Shown: positions 51,380 through 60,519, counted from the stretch's first letter. The stretch is 64,000 bases of DNA from Lactobacillus sp. CBA3605 (GCF_002970915.1 NZ_CP027190.1:682001-746000); one strand, 5' to 3'. Notes: generated by a model from the sequence alone, not told the origin. Translations and numbers: made by a program.

Positions 51380-51840
51380 GAGGTAAAAAACTATCGCTTT
51401 TATTACTGCCAATAATCGCTATTGTGGCTTTATTAATTGTACACAAAGCTAACGTTGATCAACGCTATCACAATTTTTCAATTAACACTGTCCACGTTTC
51501 ACCAGTAGCTAATCAATTAACACCTAATGTAACACTTAAAAGCTTTAGCCAGTATCGTAAAAAAAATCACTATTATGCAAAATTAACCGTCACAGCAACT
51601 AAAAAAATGCCCTTCACTTTAGACCATTGGTACCTTATGGAAGGAACGGCTATCCAACCAAATCAATTTTTGACAGATGATTTAACAATTAATGGCACGC
51701 CATCAACTAGCTTAAGTCAGGGAACTAATGTCATCAAAGTCAATACTCAAGTTGATCCACAGGTTCAACCTAATCTGGTTATCGTGACTAATCCCGCTAA
51801 AGGCCACTATCGAAAACTAGTATTCAAGACTTTGAACTAA
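51376..51840 (+). CDS. membrane-anchored extracellular protein, cassette gene 5
   Basis: Protein of 154 residues: an N-terminal membrane helix (LSLLLLPIIAIVALLIVHKA) without a lipobox Cys, then a predicted extracellular beta-rich domain (TVHVSPVANQL, YYAKLTVTATKK). Unrecognised. GGAGG 10 bases before the ATG and the ATGA overlap with the ATPase gene place it in the cassette. It could be an accessory, sensor or immunity subunit; this is inference. Confidence 0.7.
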   Translation: MRGKKLSLLLLPIIAIVALLIVHKANVDQRYHNFSINTVHVSPVANQLTPNVTLKSFSQYRKKNHYYAKLTVTATKKMPFTLDHWYLMEGTAIQPNQFLTDDLTINGTPSTSLSQGTNVIKVNTQVDPQVQPNLVIVTNPAKGHYRKLVFKTLN

Positions 51841-51862
51841 CTTTTAAATCTAACTATTTTTG

Positions 51863-51896
51863 CAGCGCTTGGGATAAAAACCAAACGCTTTTTTAT
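51863..51896 (+). terminator. terminator after the ABC cassette
   Basis: AGCGCTTGG / CCAAACGCT stem (one mismatch), 8-base loop, then six T. Confidence 0.85.
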
Positions 51897-51916
51897 TTTC
51901 CTTACCTCGCAACAAC

Positions 51917-51951
51917 AAAAAAAGTATCTAGACGAGTGCCATCTAGATACT
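51917..51951 (-). terminator. terminator after the HAD gene
   Basis: AGTATCTAGA / TCTAGATACT perfect stem, 9-base loop, T run on the minus strand. Confidence 0.9.
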
Positions 51952-51965
51952 GCTTTGACAACGAT

Positions 51966-52736
51966 TTAAATCCACCCAATCGACTTCAAACCATTTGCAA
52001 TCCCATCGTGATCACAATCCGTTGTCGTTAAATCTGCATAAGCTTTAATCTCAGGCGTCGCATTGCCCATTGCAATGCCGATGCCAGCGTGCTTCAACAT
52101 TTCACGATCATTTTGATTATCGCCAAAAGCAACGACATCCGCCGGTGCTACATTTAAAGCCGCCGCCAACTTCGCAATCCCTGCTGCCTTAGAACCCACT
52201 TTTGGAATAACATCCACGCCGAACTCGTGAAAACGCACGAATGAGAATTCAGTGGCATGTGGTAACCGTTGATGCATCGCATGGTCATAAAACATCATGG
52301 CTTGATAAGTATCATGCGTTAAATAATAATCCGGATCATAAGTCATTTCAGGCGCATGAAACGTTGATAAGACCGCTTGCGTCGCCGCTGACGGATGCGT
52401 ATGGGCATGCAAGCCATCCAAAGATTCGAAGACAATGTCCACATGCTGTTCATCCGCCGCTTTTACTAAAGTTGCCATATTCGCTGTTGATAGAGTCTGC
52501 TGATGGACTTGTTGATGGTTCGCAAATGCTGCGGACCCATTGCACAAGACGAAATCTCTTAAATCTAGCGCTGAAATCACCTTTTTAGCCATCGCTAAGT
52601 TCCGACCCGTAGCAATTGCCACGTTAATGTTTTGTTGCTTTAATTTTTCAATACTCTTAATGGTACTAGGTAATAATTTTTTATTCCGAGCCAACAACGT
52701 ATCATCAATATCAAAAACTGCTAATCTCGCTACCAT
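51966..52736 (-). CDS. HAD-superfamily phosphatase, Cof type
   Basis: Haloacid-dehalogenase-like hydrolase of 256 residues: nucleophile motif VFDIDDTLLARNKK at 8-21, motif II ATGR, motif III Lys, motif IV FGDNQNDREML, with a C2-type cap between. Members dephosphorylate sugar phosphates or flavin/PLP intermediates. It lies 17 bases after a LacI-type regulator with which it is probably cotranscribed. Confidence 0.88.
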   Translation of the reverse strand: MVARLAVFDIDDTLLARNKKLLPSTIKSIEKLKQQNINVAIATGRNLAMAKKVISALDLRDFVLCNGSAAFANHQQVHQQTLSTANMATLVKAADEQHVDIVFESLDGLHAHTHPSAATQAVLSTFHAPEMTYDPDYYLTHDTYQAMMFYDHAMHQRLPHATEFSFVRFHEFGVDVIPKVGSKAAGIAKLAAALNVAPADVVAFGDNQNDREMLKHAGIGIAMGNATPEIKAYADLTTTDCDHDGIANGLKSIGWI

Positions 52737-52753
52737 TTCTCCAGGCCTCCAGC

Positions 52754-53692
52754 CTACCGTCTAATAAATTCTGATTTTATTAACTCATGTTGCGTAGTGG
52801 TACTAATCGCCAATTGGAACGCCGCTTGTCCCAAGGCTTCTAAATGATGATCAATTGTTGAAAATTTTAATAATCGACTTGATAACAGGTTTTCTTGTCC
52901 AATCACCGGTATCGGTGGTAACCCCTGGTCGACAAAATACTGATGGACTCCCGCCCCAATATCATCCCCGTTAGCGAAAATGGCATCGACCGTTGGCGTC
53001 AGCTTTGCAAAGTATGCCCCGGCACGGTAACCATCGTCATAAGTCACGGCCCCGACAAATAAATTACGGGCTAACAAAGGCCCATAAACTTGTTCATAGG
53101 CACGCCGGGTCACCCGGGTACTCGCACTAATTTCACTACTACGACTAAGCACAACACCCATTTTCTGATAACCAGTCGTTTGGGCCCAAGTCAAGGCGCG
53201 CACATAAGAAGCCATGCGGTCCGTATAAGCCGCTGCCAGTGGTTCTTCATCACCGGGGTCTTCGCAACAGACAATCTGACCGTACTTGCGATACTGCGTC
53301 AATACTGCCAGTGAGCTACTTCGTGATGTAAAAATTAACGCATCATACGCTTTACTGCGTAACTGATCTAAGTAAGCTTGTTCAACCGTCCGATCATAAT
53401 TTGTCGGCAGTAACGTAATCTTATAACCAGCCGCAAAAGCCGCCCTGACAATGCCATCAATAATCCGCGCAAAATATGGATGGTTCGCATAAGGCAACAC
53501 CACCCCAATCGTCTTCGTTCGGCCACTACTTAAATCTCGAGCTACTCGATTCGGCGCGTAATCCAGTTGTTGCATAATGGCTTCAACCTTGGCACGTTTG
53601 TCATCGGCAACATATTTTTGATGATTAATAACACGTGAGACCGTTGAAACGGAATATCCGGAAAGGCGCGCAATATCATGAATATTTGTCAT
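52754..53692 (-). CDS. LacI family transcriptional regulator
   Basis: Regulator of 312 residues with N-terminal helix-turn-helix IHDIARLSGYSVSTVSRVINHQKYV, hinge YAPNRVARDLSSG, and a periplasmic-binding-like sugar-sensing domain. It precedes the HAD gene. A LacI-type half-palindrome lies upstream, compatible with autoregulation. Effector unknown. Confidence 0.92.
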   Translation of the reverse strand: MTNIHDIARLSGYSVSTVSRVINHQKYVADDKRAKVEAIMQQLDYAPNRVARDLSSGRTKTIGVVLPYANHPYFARIIDGIVRAAFAAGYKITLLPTNYDRTVEQAYLDQLRSKAYDALIFTSRSSSLAVLTQYRKYGQIVCCEDPGDEEPLAAAYTDRMASYVRALTWAQTTGYQKMGVVLSRSSEISASTRVTRRAYEQVYGPLLARNLFVGAVTYDDGYRAGAYFAKLTPTVDAIFANGDDIGAGVHQYFVDQGLPPIPVIGQENLLSSRLLKFSTIDHHLEALGQAAFQLAISTTTQHELIKSEFIRR

Positions 53693-53724
53693 CGGTCTTC
53701 AACTCCTATCAGTTCCATTTTACC

Positions 53725-53740
53725 GTTTAACCGCTTTCAA
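53725..53740 (-). promoter_or_regulatory. cre/LacI-type operator candidate
   Basis: The minus strand reads TTGAAAGCGGTTAAAC, close to the cre consensus (TGAAAGCGNTTNCA with one change near the end), about 33 bases before the LacI-type gene. Confidence 0.45.
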
Positions 53741-53887
53741 TGCACGATTAATTCTTAACGGCGCTCACTGACCTTAAAATTAGTCAGTAGGTCTAGCCTA
53801 ATTTATGAAACCGGTCCCAGGTCAAGGCGTAAGTTGGTCGTCACCGGCCTGAACTCATGGTAAACTAGGATTTAAGAGGTGGCTTCT

Positions 53888-54745
53888 ATGTTAATTCTAA
53901 CGGCACTCACTAAGCAGGCCGACTTTACCACAACCGAAAAACGCATTGCCGATTATATTCTTCAAAATTTAACGACGGTGACGACTGGGTTCATTAAAGA
54001 CCTAGCCACCGCCACCTATACATCACATTCAGCTATTATTCGCCTAGCACAAAAGCTGGGATACCGTGGTTTTCGGGACTTTCAACGCGCCTTAACCACA
54101 GCAGCAGCGGCCCAAACTCACGCCCCGGTCGACGCGAACTTCCCGTTTGATGCTACCGATTCCACCAAAGCAATTGCCCAAAAGATGGCGACCTTGACGA
54201 TTACCGCTATCCAATCTACTTTAGCGCAGATTGATGTGACGACCCTAACAACCCTTGCACAACAATTAAATACGGCGGAGCGAATCTTTCTATTTGCCGA
54301 GGGTGATTCCCAATTACGCGCCCGTAGTTTTCAAAATAAGCTAGTGAAAATTAATAAATTTGCCATCATCGCCGATGAATACCACGATGAAGCCTGGAAT
54401 GCCGCCAACCTGACGACTCATGATTGGGCCTTTTTCATTTCTTATGCGGGCACCATTAAAACACAGTGCCAATTTGCCCGTTACTTCCAGGCCCAACAGA
54501 TTCCAAGTGTTGTCTTAACTGGTAATCAGCATTCCCCCCTGATTCCATTAACAACCCATCATTTAATTACCGCCCAAAATGAAACTGATTTTGCTAAAGT
54601 AGGGACTTTTGCCTCCCAAGCGGCCTTTGAGTATCTATTGGATACCTTATTTGCAAAGATGTATGCGCAAAATTTCCATCAACATCTAACCCGGTTGCAG
54701 CAGGCTCAAGGACTCATGCAAGCCGGCCCTTTAACCACCAAATAA
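53888..54745 (+). CDS. RpiR/MurR family transcriptional regulator
   Basis: Regulator of 285 residues: N-terminal helix-turn-helix of RpiR type (TTTEKRIADYILQNL, YTSHSAIIRLAQKLGYRGFRDFQ) and a C-terminal SIS sugar-phosphate domain (RIFLFAEGDSQLRARSFQNKL). The ATG follows GAGGTGG by 5-6 bases; an upstream GTG is part of that site. No adjacent sugar operon; the target is unknown. Confidence 0.9.
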   Translation: MLILTALTKQADFTTTEKRIADYILQNLTTVTTGFIKDLATATYTSHSAIIRLAQKLGYRGFRDFQRALTTAAAAQTHAPVDANFPFDATDSTKAIAQKMATLTITAIQSTLAQIDVTTLTTLAQQLNTAERIFLFAEGDSQLRARSFQNKLVKINKFAIIADEYHDEAWNAANLTTHDWAFFISYAGTIKTQCQFARYFQAQQIPSVVLTGNQHSPLIPLTTHHLITAQNETDFAKVGTFASQAAFEYLLDTLFAKMYAQNFHQHLTRLQQAQGLMQAGPLTTK

Positions 54746-54755
54746 GACCAACCCA

Positions 54756-54803
54756 AAAATGACCACTAGTAATCGTCGTAATGACGTTACCAGTGGTCGT
54801 TTT
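54756..54803. terminator. bidirectional terminator
   Basis: AAATGACCACTAGTAA pairs with TTACCAGTGGTCGTTTT (mismatches at two positions) between convergent genes. Confidence 0.85.
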
Positions 54804-54818
54804 AATTTAAGTTATCAG

Positions 54819-55466
54819 TTAACGTTGTGGTCGTACCACCGCTAAAAAGGCGGTCAGTGCTTGTGGATCGGTTAATTGCCGATTACACTGAGCACTATCC
54901 CGACAGATATAGTTACCCTTACGCGTATAAGTTCCCAAACCAGAACGCTTAGTCGTTGCCATGAATACAGCCACGTTGCCAATCGTCTGACAAATCGCAC
55001 AAACGCCTTTAACAGTCGTCGGCGCTAATGACCCCTGAATTCCAATTAAGCGGTCACTATCTGGCATTACCAAATATTTCTTTTGATTGCCACCATCGTT
55101 CCAGCCTAGATAGGTCAACTCATGCAAATTCAAGTCGGCCCAAGTAGGCTGTTTGAGCTTCTTCACTTTGCGAAATAGCTTTGTTAATTGTTTCGCTGAC
55201 AGCTGCGGAAACGGGACGACTAACGGAATCAATTGGGTTAACATCTGCGTCGCCGTGGCTCGTGAAAGCCGATCGGGTGCCAATTGTGTCAAAAAAGCTT
55301 GCGTGATAGGATCCCCACTAGGCAGAATGGCGGCAACTCGTTCCACCGTCATCGCTCGGACAGTGGCTCTAATTTGCCAATCATTAACGGCCAGATAGGT
55401 GCTCACTAAGTGATTGATTTGCTGGGTAATATAACTATACTCGTAAGTGGTGATTGTCGGTCTCAT
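54819..55466 (-). CDS. FusB/FusC-family EF-G-binding protein
   Basis: Protein of 215 residues: N-terminal helical domain and C-terminal zinc treble-clef domain with CAICQ and CRDSAQC supplying four Cys. It has YLGWNDGGNQKKY, typical of the FBP/FusB family. Family members bind EF-G and release it from the ribosome, giving fusidic acid protection in staphylococci. In lactobacilli the natural role is less clear. The ATG lies after AAAGGA by 9 bases, and that site is held in a hairpin (55477-55511). Monocistronic with a leader peptide upstream. Confidence 0.85.
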   Translation of the reverse strand: MRPTITTYEYSYITQQINHLVSTYLAVNDWQIRATVRAMTVERVAAILPSGDPITQAFLTQLAPDRLSRATATQMLTQLIPLVVPFPQLSAKQLTKLFRKVKKLKQPTWADLNLHELTYLGWNDGGNQKKYLVMPDSDRLIGIQGSLAPTTVKGVCAICQTIGNVAVFMATTKRSGLGTYTRKGNYICRDSAQCNRQLTDPQALTAFLAVVRPQR

Positions 55467-55476
55467 AAGTTGGTTT

Positions 55477-55511
55477 CCTTTCAGATTCAAACCAGACACT
55501 TCTCTGAAAGG
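55477..55511 (-). promoter_or_regulatory. hairpin sequestering the FusB-family ribosome site
   Basis: CCTTTCAGA (55503-55511 on the minus strand) pairs perfectly with TCTGAAAGG (55477-55485), 9 bp, 17-base loop. The second arm contains the Shine-Dalgarno of the FusB-family gene, so the closed form would block initiation. Confidence 0.75.
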
Positions 55512-55529
55512 TTTTGCAGAAAAATGTCG

Positions 55530-55571
55530 CTAACTAGCAGCACTTTTCCGTACCAATAACGATGCCATCAT
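55530..55571 (-). CDS. leader peptide of the FusB-family gene, 13 aa
   Basis: MMASLLVRKSAAS, with AAGGAG 10 bases before the first of two ATG codons, between the promoter and the SD-sequestering hairpin. Its 3' end overlaps an arm (GAAAAGTG) that can pair with CATTTTTC downstream. Part of that second arm (TTCTG) can instead pair with CAGAG of the SD hairpin. The layout equals translational attenuators in which a drug-stalled ribosome frees the resistance gene's start. The frame and pairings are visible; the mechanism is inference. Confidence 0.6.
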   Translation of the reverse strand: MMASLLVRKSAAS

Positions 55572-55618
55572 CGTTGATCATCTCCTTATCACTCACCTGC
55601 TTGGTGGCGATAAGTAAT

Positions 55619-55647
55619 AGTATATAAAAATTTCCACGACTTGGCAA
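55619..55647 (-). promoter_or_regulatory. promoter of the FusB-family leader transcript
   Basis: TTGCCA (55642-55647), 17-base spacer, TATACT (55619-55624) on the minus strand, about 150 bases before the gene. Confidence 0.8.
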
Positions 55648-55664
55648 TTCACTGAACCACTGGC

Positions 55665-56642
55665 TTACCCTAAAGTTAATTGCGCAGAAGCCAAAGCCTG
55701 GTCTACCACCGCCATGACTTGTTGCGAATGCGCCAACTGTTGTCGCACGCGCGGCATATCATGGGTCGTAATCATCCGATCAAACTCAGCAAACTCAGCG
55801 AACATCCGATGGGCGTGTTGATTTTGATTGACGGTCGTCGCAGCGGTCTCACGTAACGTCGTCGTGTAACTCGCCACCGTATTAGTGGGACCAGCCACGA
55901 CAATAGAACCATCAGTCCCCTGAATTGTTGACTGGATTGGCGCCGTACAATCCTTAGCACCGATGCAAACAACCTTGGTCGTTGGATAAGTTAAGATTAG
56001 CATGCCCGAAGTATCAATGCCGCGGTCGAGATTAGCCAGATACTTAACCGCAGTAGGCGCTCCTAATAAGCCGACGACAAAGTGAATATTGTAAATATTC
56101 AAATCCATCAACGCCCCACCACCCATTTTAGGATCAAATGCTGGTAAAACGATGCCCGCTTTAAACCGATCATATCGTGATGAATACTGAGAATAATTAC
56201 ATTCGATCACTTTTAAATCACCAAGCTTAGCTAAGTTAGCCTTAATGCCTTGATAGTTGGCTAAATACTGATTCGTAATGGCCTCAACTAACACTAAATC
56301 CCGTGATTGCGCTAACGCTACTAACTCATCTAATTGACTAGCGGCCAAAGTAAACGGCTTCTCACAGATGACATTTTTTCCTTGTTGCAATGCCTGTTTC
56401 GTGAATTGATAATGCAATACGTTGGGTAAGGCCACATAGACGGTATCAATTGCCGGATTGGCTAATAACTCATCATAATCCGTATACACGTGTTTAATGC
56501 CATAAGTGCCTTGTAACTTTTGCGCTCGGTCTACACTGTGTGGCGTACTCAAGATACCTTCCAACTTAATCGCTGGCAAGTCGCCGACCATGGTTAACAT
56601 ATCTTGAACAATCATACCGGTTCCAATTAATCCTAAGTGCAT
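55665..56642 (-). CDS. Gfo/Idh/MocA family oxidoreductase
   Basis: NAD(P)-dependent dehydrogenase of 325 residues: Rossmann motif LGLIGTGMIVQDM, VYVALPNVLHY, catalytic-region CEKPFT (EKP motif) near residue 95, GGGALMDLNIYNIHF with the His. Substrate is a sugar, inositol or dihydrodiol type; unknown. It lies 11 bases after a second member of the family, with GGAGGT as ribosome site. Confidence 0.9.
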   Translation of the reverse strand: MHLGLIGTGMIVQDMLTMVGDLPAIKLEGILSTPHSVDRAQKLQGTYGIKHVYTDYDELLANPAIDTVYVALPNVLHYQFTKQALQQGKNVICEKPFTLAASQLDELVALAQSRDLVLVEAITNQYLANYQGIKANLAKLGDLKVIECNYSQYSSRYDRFKAGIVLPAFDPKMGGGALMDLNIYNIHFVVGLLGAPTAVKYLANLDRGIDTSGMLILTYPTTKVVCIGAKDCTAPIQSTIQGTDGSIVVAGPTNTVASYTTTLRETAATTVNQNQHAHRMFAEFAEFDRMITTHDMPRVRQQLAHSQQVMAVVDQALASAQLTLG

Positions 56643-56653
56643 GTTGCCACCTC

Positions 56654-57676
56654 CTATGCGTTTTGCATGGCTTGAATGCCACCTTCTAATAATTCAATCT
56701 GTAAAATAGTTTCTTCATCTTTAACCGTCTTAGGTTGCCCATCAATAATGGCCTCGTACAGGCCAGCATAGACCCGACTATAATCGCCCACCGCTGAGAC
56801 TACTTTTTCTTCATGATACTGAGCCGCATCGTCCATATACGTTAACGTGCCATAATCAGCTGGTTGGTCCAACCCAAAGTCCGGATGATCTGGTAAATAA
56901 AAATGTTTTAAATCCGTTTCTTGCCGGTCTTTACCTGCTTTTAAGAACATGCCTTGCTTCCCATACACCACGAAACTTGGCCGCGGCTTAATCCGGAAAT
57001 AACTGGATTTAACGGAAACTTTTAAAGTGCCATAATACAGATCTAAATCAAAATAATCATTCATCCGGTCGGTTCCAAGCAATTGCCGTACATCATAATG
57101 AACTTTATCCGGACGACCAAAATAGGAAATGACTTGATCTAAGGTATGACAAGCATGCCCGTATAAATAGCTCGTCCCAATGGAAAAGTGCGTAACACTA
57201 GCCGGTACTTCTGGTCGAAAATAATCAAAATGCATTTCAACTTCTAGCAAGTCCCCTAAACGACCACTTTCAATCACCTTTTGGACGGTCAAAAAATCGG
57301 AATCATAGCGACGATTTTGATAACATTGAATCAGTAAGTTCTTTTGTTTTGCTAGTGCAAACAACGCTCGTGCTTCTGCCGACGTTTCTGTAAAAGGCTT
57401 TTCAACTAACGCATTTTTACCGTGCATTAAGACATCTTTCGCCATCGAATAATGCGACTGACTCGGCGTGGCGACCACAACTAATTGAATTTCAGGGTCA
57501 CCGTAAATATCGTTGAGGTCCGTGGTATAATGAATGCCGGCAATTGGGGCCCAGTCTGAATGACCAGACCGTGAATAGATTGTTTTTACTTTAATTTGCT
57601 GATCGAGTTTCAAAGCAAAGGGTAAGTGATAGCGATTCGTACTCTTCCCATTACCGATATACGCAATTGTTAACAT
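56654..57676 (-). CDS. Gfo/Idh/MocA family oxidoreductase
   Basis: Family member of 340 residues: IAYIGNGKSTNRYHLPF, VVVATPSQSHY, VEKPFTET, SYLYGHACHTLDQVISYFG with the catalytic-region His. It resembles the YvaA/YhhX (scyllo-inositol-dehydrogenase-like) subgroup. The start is the ATG 9 bases after GGAGG, 31 codons inside the longest frame. Upstream partner of the other oxidoreductase; only distantly similar, so not a recent duplication. Confidence 0.9.
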   Translation of the reverse strand: MLTIAYIGNGKSTNRYHLPFALKLDQQIKVKTIYSRSGHSDWAPIAGIHYTTDLNDIYGDPEIQLVVVATPSQSHYSMAKDVLMHGKNALVEKPFTETSAEARALFALAKQKNLLIQCYQNRRYDSDFLTVQKVIESGRLGDLLEVEMHFDYFRPEVPASVTHFSIGTSYLYGHACHTLDQVISYFGRPDKVHYDVRQLLGTDRMNDYFDLDLYYGTLKVSVKSSYFRIKPRPSFVVYGKQGMFLKAGKDRQETDLKHFYLPDHPDFGLDQPADYGTLTYMDDAAQYHEEKVVSAVGDYSRVYAGLYEAIIDGQPKTVKDEETILQIELLEGGIQAMQNA

Positions 57677-57890
57677 GACTAAGTACCTCCAAGTTGATTT
57701 GATGCTTTCATTATACCGGGTTATGCCGGGTATCCAAGCGTTTTCACTTAAACTGGTCACCATGTTCAAAGTTCATGCCTTTAACTGCGCCAGTTTAAAC
57801 GTTAGGTTCAATCCATTGGGACTTACTTTCAATCATGAGTTAACTTGCGTTAAAATTAAGCCAATTAACTAACTTAAGGGGGAACACCAG

Positions 57891-59894
57891 GTGCAAACTG
57901 TCTTCTTAGTGCTCTTATTAGTCGCGGCTGTCGTCGCAGCCAACGCGGTCTATGCACGCTTTAATCATATTCCCGTAGCTTTTTTACAAATTGCTGCCGG
58001 GCTCATTTTGTCGTTTATTCCATTATATCGACATTTTGAATTGGAACCAGAACTCTTCTTATTGGTCATCATTTCCGTTCTCATGTTCAATGACGGTCAG
58101 AATACAAGTATTCGCAAGTTGACCCATCGACTAGGGACGACACTCTCATTAGCGGTCGTCTTAGCCATCATCACCATCTTAGTCGTGGGGGTCGTGACCC
58201 ACTTACTCGTCCCAGCATTTTCATTAGCTTTGGCTTTTGCGCTAGGGGCCATTATCACGCCAACCGATGCGGTCGCCGTTTCGTCAATCACGACGAAGGT
58301 TTCCGTCCCCGGTGAAGTTATGGATACCCTGGAAAATGAATCCTTATTCAATGATGCCTCCGGAATTGTGGCCTTCAACTTAGCCATTGCAGCCTTAGTC
58401 ACCGGAGAATTTTCAATCTGGCACGGTATCGGTAACTTTCTCTACGTCTTTGTCGGCGGAATTATCGTCGGGTTAGTCCTAGGCTACATCATTGTGGCTG
58501 GCCGCCTAATGCTCATCCGTATTCATGTTGATACCCCGTCGGTCATTGTCCCTTATACCTTACTCACTCCATTCATCGTTTATTTATTAGCCGAAGCGGT
58601 TGGGGTTTCAGGGATTCTAGCTGTCGTTACCACCGGCTTAATGCACGGGGTCCAGCAAGAACACTTGCGCCTCACCACCTCGCGATTACAAATTGTCATG
58701 TCCACGACTTGGTCGATTGTCGCCAGTATTTTAAACGGGATTGTCTTTGTCTTATTAGGGGTCTCACTGCCTGAAGTAATCGTCCATCTGCAACAACGTG
58801 ATACCCGCTCGGTCACGATTCTGGTCGGTATTGGTCTCGTCCTCTATGTTGTCATGACTCTGATTCGCTTCTTATGGACCCGGCTCGACTTCGCTAAGAT
58901 TCGGGCGTGGGATACCCATGGCAAAAACATCAATAGTCTCGTCTTAGCCCTGAGTGGCGTGCATGGGACGATTACATTAGCCATGGCTTTCTCGTTGCCA
59001 TTAACCTTAGGCAATCACGCTTTCACCTATCGTAACGATATTATCTTTATTGCAGCCGTGGTCATTCTAACCAGTTTACTAGTGCCGACGCTCTTATTGC
59101 CCTTAATCTTGCCGCAAAAGAAAACCAAGATTACGGCCGCCGAACTTGCAAATGCCAAGTCAGAAATGGTGGCGGATGCAATTCACATGATTCAATCTCG
59201 CTACGGTGATACACCGAATGCCAGTCAAGTCACCATGACTTTAGAAGGCCAACGGGCCGTTGATGGTCGTCCGAATCGTGCAAAGCTAGCTGCCCTCTTC
59301 GATAAAGTCTTTATGCTTGAACGCCAAACAATTGAAACGATGGTTGCTAATGGCGATACGGACGTTGAGACTGCCGAACGCTACATTCGGGTAGCGGCGC
59401 AGACCCGCTTACAATATCAGCAAAGTGCCGGTCGGCGAGTGCTAATCTTTATCAAATTCTTGTTCATAAAAAAGCTATCCTTTGGTAAAGGGGCTCGTCG
59501 GCGCCGGCAATACTTCCGTCAGATCAAAAGAGCCCACCTGACCCGTGAACAAGTCATCGCTCAAGGACAAGAATTTTGGGCACAAATGCGGGCGGTGGAA
59601 AAGCAACCTTATACCGCCATTATCGCTTATCTCGATGACCAACTCACCGCTGACAATCGCCAAGAAACCGAACTAGTCCGGCGGGCTTATGATGAACGCC
59701 ATCGCCGTTTTTCTGGTCAACGTGATTTCCGTGCAGTCCAAAATGAGTTATTAATTGAAGCCTTTCAACAAGAATATAACTTTATTCAAGCACAAACGGC
59801 CGCTAAAAAATATTCTAAGGCGTTAAGTAATGAATTATATGAACAAATTTCGACCGATCAATTAGTCTATCTTCAATCCGTCAATACCGATTAA
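57891..59894 (+). CDS. Na+/H+ antiporter, CPA1 family, with long cytoplasmic tail
   Basis: Membrane protein of 667 residues. Twelve or so helices cover 1-415 with the ion-binding acidic residues in AIITPTDAVAVSS and LENESLFNDASGIVAFN, both hallmark CPA1 motifs. A charged, largely helical C-terminal domain of 250 residues (415-667) follows, as in NhaK-type antiporters. It starts with GTG, AAGGGGG 8 bases upstream. Possibly followed by the nicotinamidase gene with a 70-base gap. Confidence 0.92.
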   Translation: MQTVFLVLLLVAAVVAANAVYARFNHIPVAFLQIAAGLILSFIPLYRHFELEPELFLLVIISVLMFNDGQNTSIRKLTHRLGTTLSLAVVLAIITILVVGVVTHLLVPAFSLALAFALGAIITPTDAVAVSSITTKVSVPGEVMDTLENESLFNDASGIVAFNLAIAALVTGEFSIWHGIGNFLYVFVGGIIVGLVLGYIIVAGRLMLIRIHVDTPSVIVPYTLLTPFIVYLLAEAVGVSGILAVVTTGLMHGVQQEHLRLTTSRLQIVMSTTWSIVASILNGIVFVLLGVSLPEVIVHLQQRDTRSVTILVGIGLVLYVVMTLIRFLWTRLDFAKIRAWDTHGKNINSLVLALSGVHGTITLAMAFSLPLTLGNHAFTYRNDIIFIAAVVILTSLLVPTLLLPLILPQKKTKITAAELANAKSEMVADAIHMIQSRYGDTPNASQVTMTLEGQRAVDGRPNRAKLAALFDKVFMLERQTIETMVANGDTDVETAERYIRVAAQTRLQYQQSAGRRVLIFIKFLFIKKLSFGKGARRRRQYFRQIKRAHLTREQVIAQGQEFWAQMRAVEKQPYTAIIAYLDDQLTADNRQETELVRRAYDERHRRFSGQRDFRAVQNELLIEAFQQEYNFIQAQTAAKKYSKALSNELYEQISTDQLVYLQSVNTD

Positions 59895-59964
59895 CTTTGC
59901 AATCAGTTGCCAGTCATCGCCCCACTCGACATACTGGAACCAAGTTAGTTTAAGGAGGCTTTTT

Positions 59965-60519
59965 ATGGCAACGAAACAAGCATTACTAATCATTGATTAT
60001 ACGAATGACTTTGTCGCAGACAATGGTGCCTTAACCTGTGGACAACCGGGACAGGCCTTAGCGCCAACGATTGTTGCCCTAGCTGATCAGATGGCTGCGC
60101 AGGGCGATTGGATTCTGTTACCTACCGATGTGCATACGCCGAATGACCCTTATCATCCAGAAAGTAAGCTATTTCCACCCCATAATGTCCGTGGAACTTG
60201 GGGGCGCGAGTTATATGGGCCTTTGAAGACTTGGTATGCCAAGCATCAACAAGAAGACCAAGTTTGGTTGTTCGACAAAACTCGCTACAGCGCTTTTGCG
60301 GGTACCGACCTTGATTTACGGTTACGAGAACGTCATGTAGATACCCTTCATTTAGTGGGCGTCTGTACCGACATTTGTATCTTGCATACTGCGATTGATG
60401 CCTATAACCTCGGGTACCAATTAGTGATTCATCAGGCTGGCGTTGCTAGCTTTAATCCCACCGGTCACGCTTGGGCCTTGGACCATTTTAAAAATAGCTT
60501 AGGTGCGACGCTTGTTTAA
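59965..60519 (+). CDS. pncA: isochorismatase-family cysteine hydrolase, probable nicotinamidase
   Basis: Enzyme of 184 residues with the Asp-Lys-Cys triad D11 (LLIIDYTNDF), K105 (LFDKTRYSAF) and C138 (VGVCTDICILHTA). A metal-site segment DVHTPNDPYHPESKLFPPH matches Gram-positive nicotinamidases, which feed NAD salvage. Other amidohydrolases of the family are possible. Ribosome site AAGGAGG. Confidence 0.85.
   Translation: MATKQALLIIDYTNDFVADNGALTCGQPGQALAPTIVALADQMAAQGDWILLPTDVHTPNDPYHPESKLFPPHNVRGTWGRELYGPLKTWYAKHQQEDQVWLFDKTRYSAFAGTDLDLRLRERHVDTLHLVGVCTDICILHTAIDAYNLGYQLVIHQAGVASFNPTGHAWALDHFKNSLGATLV

Noticed and set aside
57677..57769. N-terminal extension of the Gfo/Idh/MocA protein
   Set aside because: GGAGG sits 9 bases before the internal ATG that directly precedes the Rossmann fold; the extension contains no family sequence.
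58097..58402. 101-codon minus-strand frame inside the Na+/H+ antiporter
   Set aside because: Shadow of hydrophobic codons of the antiporter; the plus frame has the conserved CPA1 motifs.
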